Origin: Burkholderiales bacterium
GTDB lineage: Bacteria > Pseudomonadota > Gammaproteobacteria > Burkholderiales > JACMKV01
NCBI GenBank assembly: GCA_014379915.1
Contig: JACMKV010000303.1
Location: forward strand, 1-5,236
Length of the DNA stretch: 5,236 nt
Direction: 5' to 3'
How positions within the stretch are numbered: the stretch's first letter is position 1; every line of letters starts with the position of its first letter. The notes beneath the pieces were generated by a model that saw nothing but the letters and a program-made list of their open reading frames with translations, did no database searches and was not told the DNA's origin. The position numbers and the translations under genes are program-made. Of the stretch, positions 1-5,236 are shown piece by piece.

Positions 1-2313
1 CAAATTAAAATCGTTGACATAGGCGGAGCCAAGAAAGACTTGCAGCGCTTCGAATACGTTTTCCACAGGCACATTCAACATCTCTGTCTTGGTGCGATCT
101 ATGTCCAGAAAATATCGCGGCGTTGCGGTGCTGAATGTCGTGAATACGCGCTCTACCGTTCCCGATTGATTGGCCGCCGCAATCAGCTCCCCAGTCGCCG
201 CCGAAAGCGTTTCCAATCCGCGCCCGCCGCGGTCCTGGACGACCATCTTGAAGCCGCCGGAATTACCCAAACCACGCACTGCAGGCGGCGCAATTACGAA
301 CAGCTGCGCGCCTTGTATCTCGCTGTTCAAAGCTTGAGTAAGACTCGCCACAAGCGCCTTGGCAGTGTGACCCTGGTCGCGCTCACTGAAGGGTTTCAGC
401 GTAACGAAGATCGCGCCCGCGTTTGAAGCGTTCGAAAAGGTTGCCCCTGAAAAACCAGCAAAAGCGACAGCGCGGTAGGCCCCCGGCGTGTTAAGCGCGA
501 TTTCGGTCGCTCGCCGGACCACTAGGTCGGTGCGTTCCAGCGACGCGCCCTTGGGTAGTTCAATTGCGATAATCACGTAGCCTTGGTCCTGGTCTGGAAT
601 AAAGCCGCCAGGAACGCGCTGGAACATGAATACGGTTAAGCCGATCAGCCCGGCAAAAACAATAAGCGAAACCGCAGGACGACGCGCAACACGGCATACC
701 AGGTATGCGTAACCGCTGCTCGTTTTGTCGAAGCCCTTGTTGAAACCTCGAAACAGCGGGCCGAGCAATTTATCCCATGCTTTCCCAAAAAAGCCGGTTG
801 GCGCTTCATCTTTGGGTCTGAGCAGAATCGCACCTAAGGCAGGGCTCAGCGTGAGGGAATTGAACGCCGAAATGACGGTAGCAACCGCAATCGTCAGTGC
901 GAATTGCCGGAAAAACTCGCCCGAGATACCGCCGAGAAATGCAGTTGGGATAAAGACTGCGCTTAGTACGAGGGCAATCGAAATAAGCGCGGTGCCGACT
1001 TCGGTCATGGTGACACGCGCGGCCTCCTTCGGGTCAAGGCCGCGCTCGAGATTCCGCTCTATGTTTTCCACAACGACAATGGCATCGTCGACGACGATGC
1101 CGATCGCAAGCACCAAGCCAAACAGCGACAGATTATTCAGCGAGAAACCGAAGACCCCCATCACGGCAAACGTTCCGATTAGCGATACCGGAATCGCAAC
1201 GATGGGAATTAGTGCGGCACGCCAGCTCTGCAGGAACAGAATAATGACGAGCACCACCAACCCGACTGCTTCGAAGATTGTGGTGTAAACCGCTTGCACC
1301 GATTCGGCGACGAAATCGGTCGGGTTATAGACAATGCGGTGGCCAAGGCCCTTGGGAAAATCAGCAGCCAGCTTGTCCATTGTCGATTGGATCGCCTCTG
1401 CAGTGCTTAAAGCGTTACTGCCGGGACGCTGAAATATCGCGATTGCTACAGCAGGCTTACCATCGAGGTAGCTATTTGTTACGTAATCGCGCGCCCCAAG
1501 TTCGACGCGAGCTATATCGCGAACTCGAACCAGCCGGCCCTCGCTGGCCCGAACGATGACGTCAGAAAACTGATCAGCATCGATGAAGCGGCCCTGGGTA
1601 TTGACTGTCAACTGAAATGCGCTATTTAGTGGCATCGGCGGCTGGCCGAGAGCGCCGCCAGCGACTTGGACGTTTTGTGCCTGTAGTGCCCGGACGACGT
1701 CGCCGGCAGTCAACTGTAGCGAAGCAAGCCGATCGGGATCCAGCCAAATCCGCATGCTGTACTCTCGTGCGCCGAAGACAGTAATGCTGCCTACACCATC
1801 AATGCGAGCCAGTACGTCGCGAATTTGCAGCAGAGCATAGTTGCTGATGTAAAGCTGATCGTAGCTATCGTCGGGTGACTCCAGATGTACGACCATCATC
1901 AAGTCGGGGGAGCGCTTAACCGTAGTGATTCCCAGGCGCCTGACTTCCTCAGGTAGTCTTGGCTCAGCAATCGCGACCCGGTTTTGTACCAGCACTTGAG
2001 CGGTATCGAGATCTGTTCCCAGCGCGAACGTAATCGTCAGTGACATCGCCCCGTCGCTTGTCGATTGCGACGTCATATAAAGCATGTTCTCTACGCCGTT
2101 GACTTCCTGCTCGATTGGCGTTGCCACCGTATCTGCGATAACTTCCGGTGTCGCTCCCGGGTAGACGGCGGTGACTTGTATGGTCGGCGGAGCGACTTCC
2201 GGATACTGCGCGACCGGCAAGTTGAAATAAGCGATCACCCCAACGATAAGAATCACGATGGAAATAACCGCGGCGAAGCGGGGATGATCGATAAAAAAGT
2301 GGCCGAATCTCAT
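1..2313 (-). CDS. RND multidrug efflux permease, HAE1 family, MexF-like (partial, C-terminus beyond left edge)
   Basis: Inner-membrane proton-driven pump subunit that, in this family, exports drugs or other toxicants from the periplasm and inner membrane through an adaptor and an outer-membrane channel. The frame stays open for 771 codons from the ATG at 2313 to base 1; relatives have about 1050 residues, so roughly a quarter is missing. Visible in order: TM1 near 10-30, first porter region about 35-335 (GVENMLYMTSQSTSDG at 73-88, FQRPGSNA at 294-301), TM2 to TM6 about 342-497, linker, TM7 about 545-563, and the start of the second porter region with GLGNSGGF at 681-688. The TM4 proton-relay pair is intact as D409-D410 in GIVVDDAIVVVENIER, matching AcrB D407/D408; the TM10 lysine partner lies outside the window. 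From memory of the family it is much closer to MexF than to AcrB. It starts 13 bases after the adaptor stop and has no clear Shine-Dalgarno, so translation is probably coupled. Substrate cannot be read from sequence. Confidence 0.96.
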   Translation of the reverse strand, partial: MRFGHFFIDHPRFAAVISIVILIVGVIAYFNLPVAQYPEVAPPTIQVTAVYPGATPEVIADTVATPIEQEVNGVENMLYMTSQSTSDGAMSLTITFALGTDLDTAQVLVQNRVAIAEPRLPEEVRRLGITTVKRSPDLMMVVHLESPDDSYDQLYISNYALLQIRDVLARIDGVGSITVFGAREYSMRIWLDPDRLASLQLTAGDVVRALQAQNVQVAGGALGQPPMPLNSAFQLTVNTQGRFIDADQFSDVIVRASEGRLVRVRDIARVELGARDYVTNSYLDGKPAVAIAIFQRPGSNALSTAEAIQSTMDKLAADFPKGLGHRIVYNPTDFVAESVQAVYTTIFEAVGLVVLVIILFLQSWRAALIPIVAIPVSLIGTFAVMGVFGFSLNNLSLFGLVLAIGIVVDDAIVVVENIERNLERGLDPKEAARVTMTEVGTALISIALVLSAVFIPTAFLGGISGEFFRQFALTIAVATVISAFNSLTLSPALGAILLRPKDEAPTGFFGKAWDKLLGPLFRGFNKGFDKTSSGYAYLVCRVARRPAVSLIVFAGLIGLTVFMFQRVPGGFIPDQDQGYVIIAIELPKGASLERTDLVVRRATEIALNTPGAYRAVAFAGFSGATFSNASNAGAIFVTLKPFSERDQGHTAKALVASLTQALNSEIQGAQLFVIAPPAVRGLGNSGGFKMVVQDRGGRGLETLSAATGELIAAANQSGTVERVFTTFSTATPRYFLDIDRTKTEMLNVPVENVFEALQVFLGSAYVNDFNL

Positions 2314-5236
2314 GACAGTGGACCAGTCAGCGCGAGGAGTTAACTGTCGCGGATTCGTCGGCTTTCTCTTTTGCTTGTGCCGCTTGTGGCGTCACAGTCA
2401 ATCCCGGACGCACCCGTTGTAGACCGTCAACTACAACACGTTCATCACCCTTCAAGCCTTCTCGGACGATGCGTAGCCCGTCCTCCAATCTTCCGGGCAA
2501 GATAGTCTTGCGCCTGGCAACGTTCTGCTCATCGATGATGAACACAAACTTCTGTGATTGGTCAGTGCCAATCGCTTCATCCGGTATCAGCAGTGCTGGG
2601 TAAGGCCCCTCGCCCAGTAGCTTGACCTTTGCGAATAATCCAGCGATCAGCAACATATCCGGATTTGGGAATAACGCTCTACCCTGCATGGTCCCGGTCG
2701 CCCGGTCGATTCGATTGTCGACGAAGTCCATGCGACCTTCGTGGGAAAAATCTTTTTCATCGGCAAGTTGCAGCTTTACCGGGTTTTCGGCGTCCCGCGA
2801 GCTTGGCCGAGAGCCGTCGCGGGCGAGTCTTGAATACCGCAGGTAAGCGCGTTCATCAGCGGTAAAGTAAACGTAGATCGGATCAAGCGAAACGATGGTG
2901 GTCAACAACGTTGCGCCTTCGCTGCCGCCGCTGACGAGATTACCCGTCGTCACGAGTTCGCGGCTCACACGTCCCTTTATGGGCGATCTCACGCGCGTGA
3001 ATTCGACATTAAGTTCAGCGGCGTCAACCGCTGCCTTAGCCGCTTCAAGTGAAGCAAGCCCTTGGCGCTGCTCTTGCGTGCGTGCATCAAGTTCTTCCGC
3101 AGAAATTGCGCGCGATTTAAATAAGCGCTCAGCACGTTCAACATTATTCCGGGCCAAGTCCAGACGCACTTTGTTGCGCGTAACTTCGGCCTTCGCCTGA
3201 TTTGCAATCGCCTGGTATGGGCGCGGATCGATCACAAACAGCAGATCGCCTTTATTAACGATTGCGCCGTCCTTGAAATGGACGGATTCGAGATAACCAC
3301 TGACACGGGCGCGCACTTCGACTGCCTGAACCGCTTCCAGTCTCCCGGTATATTCGTCCCAATCGGTCACGGTTTTAGCGAGGGGTTGCGCGACACTCAC
3401 TGTTGGCGGCAGGGGTGCTGTAGCCTGTACGTCGGACTTGCAGCCCGCAAGCAGCGTTATCGCCAAGGTTGGAGAGAGATAAAGAAGGGCCTTAGCCCGG
3501 CACTGGCGTATGCCGTTACTCATCGCTTTCGGCGTTCTTGGGTAAATCATTTGTCAACGTCCCCTAAGCTTCGTTAAACGTTCAATCGTTAGTGAAAGCG
3601 CTCAGATCCGCGGCCGTGTCGATGTCGCGGCATATGCCTCTGTCATCACAGTCGAAAAGCTTAACTTCGGTTGCGTGTCGGGTGAGCAGAATGCGCGCAC
3701 CGAAATCACCTTCGAGCGCCAAAAGCTCGGGGTAGAGGCTGCGACCGAATCCGACCGGATGCCCGCGCTGTCCGTTGAAGGATGGCGCCGCGATCGTGGC
3801 CCCGGCTTCCAGGTGATGAATCACGGTACGAAGCGTTTCCGGAGATACGAAAGGCATGTCCGCGAGCGTGATCAACCACCCGTCGGCGTCGCTTGTCGCC
3901 GCGACACCGCATGCAAGGCTGTGACCCATTCCTGCGGCTGCGCTCTCGCAAACCGCGATCTCCAGCCCTTCGGCTTGCAAACGCTGCGCCAATACATCGT
4001 CTCCTGGCCGTACAACGGCGAGCACACGTTCTGTAGCATGCTTGAGATTGCGCGCGGCGGCAACGGCGATCGGAGTACCGTCGCGCAGGGAATGCAATAG
4101 CTTGTTGGAGCCGAAGCGGCTGCTCGTGCCGGCAGCAAGCAGGAGGCCTGCGATCATCTGGCAGCGACTGCGCGAGATGCCGTCGGCTCAGCAATCGCTC
4201 TCGCGAGTTCAATTCCGTTGCGCACAGCGGTCAGCTCGGCAAGGATAGCCACCGCGATTTCCGGCGGAGTGCGGCTGCCGACGGGCAACCCGACTGGCCC
4301 TTTGAGACGCGCGATTTGCGCTGGAGACAGATCGAAAAGCGCGAGGCGTTCCCGGCGCTTGGCATTGGTCGTTTTGGAGCCCATCGCACCCACGTAGAAC
4401 GCGTCGGACTTCAGCGCTTCAAGCAGCGCGAGATCGTCGTGTTTGGGATCGTGGCTCAGCGCGAGAATGATGGTGCGCGAATCGGGTTTGAGCTCGGCCA
4501 CGAAATCGTCTGCCATCGCCGTTATTACCGGCATGCTGGGAAGATCCCACGACGCCACGTACTCCTCGCGAGGATCGCAGACCAGCACTTCATAATCGAG
4601 CGCCAAGCCAATCTCGGCGAGATAACGCGAAACCTCGCTCGCGCCGATCAAAGCGAGGCGCCAGCGCGGACCGTGGATCGTAATCAACGTTTTCTCGTCG
4701 GAGAATAACTTCTGATCGACGTCAGCCGGCACGAGCCGCGTTTTCCCGGTTGCGAGATCGACTCGGCGAGCGATGACTTCACGCCGCTCGATTGCCGCGA
4801 TCAGAGCTGCGACCCATTCCGTGTCGGTGATTGGCTCGACTAACAGCTTGAGCGTGCCTCCGCACGGCAGGCGGAAGCGTCGCGCCTCGTCGCTGGTAAC
4901 TCCGTAGACCGCGACCTCAGGCAGACTTCGCGCAAGTGTTCGCGTTCTAACACGTTCCATGAGGTCGTCTTCCACGCAGCCGCCCGACACCGAACCCACC
5001 AACCGGCCGTCCTCGCAGAAGGCCGCCAGCGCTCCGACCGGCCGCGGCGCGGAACCCCAGGTTTGCGTGACCGTCGCGAGCCACGCCCGCTTTCCAGTCG
5101 CGAGCCAGTCCGCCGAAGTATTCAGAACATGAAGATCAACGCTTTCCATCACACGCTCCTTTGGGAACGGGCGTGTGCTTCGATCTTCCACGGCAGCTTG
5201 TCCGGAGTCGTTGGCTGGTGAAGCGACAGGCATGCC

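Overview
The window is densely coding, and every supported gene lies on the minus strand, so the genes read from the right end towards the left. Five coding features can be supported: the last 28 codons of an unidentified upstream gene, an XdhC-family protein, a MocA-like nucleotidyltransferase, a MexE-like RND periplasmic adaptor lipoprotein, and the first 771 residues of a MexF-like RND inner-membrane permease that runs off the left edge. No RNA gene, insertion sequence, CRISPR array or convincing terminator was seen, and no stretch longer than 31 bases lies outside a gene.

The window suggests a proteobacterium. It has a Gram-negative tripartite-efflux module of the MexEF type with a lipobox, and an XdhC of the form common in Proteobacteria. 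I lean towards beta- or alphaproteobacteria, but the sequence alone does not settle this.

Region 1 (about 3582-5236) is a molybdenum-cofactor module. The upstream tail ends in a TGATG junction with xdhC, and xdhC overlaps mocA by ATGA, so the three look translationally coupled. MocA would convert molybdopterin cofactor to the cytosine dinucleotide form. XdhC would hold the finished cofactor and hand it to a molybdenum hydroxylase of the xanthine or CO dehydrogenase type. That enzyme is probably encoded just beyond the right edge, and the 28-residue tail may be its C-terminus.

Region 2 (1-3550) is a drug or toxicant efflux module. The adaptor begins 31 bases after mocA with its own ribosome binding site, and the permease follows 13 bases after the adaptor. 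An outer-membrane channel gene would be expected beyond the left edge. The two modules differ in base composition by eye (about 52% GC in sampled pump rows against about 66% in sampled cofactor rows). This hints that they have different histories although they lie head to tail.

Overall these are well-known families. I found no strong sign of an undescribed system; the points worth checking are the junction between the two modules and the identity of the truncated gene at the right edge.
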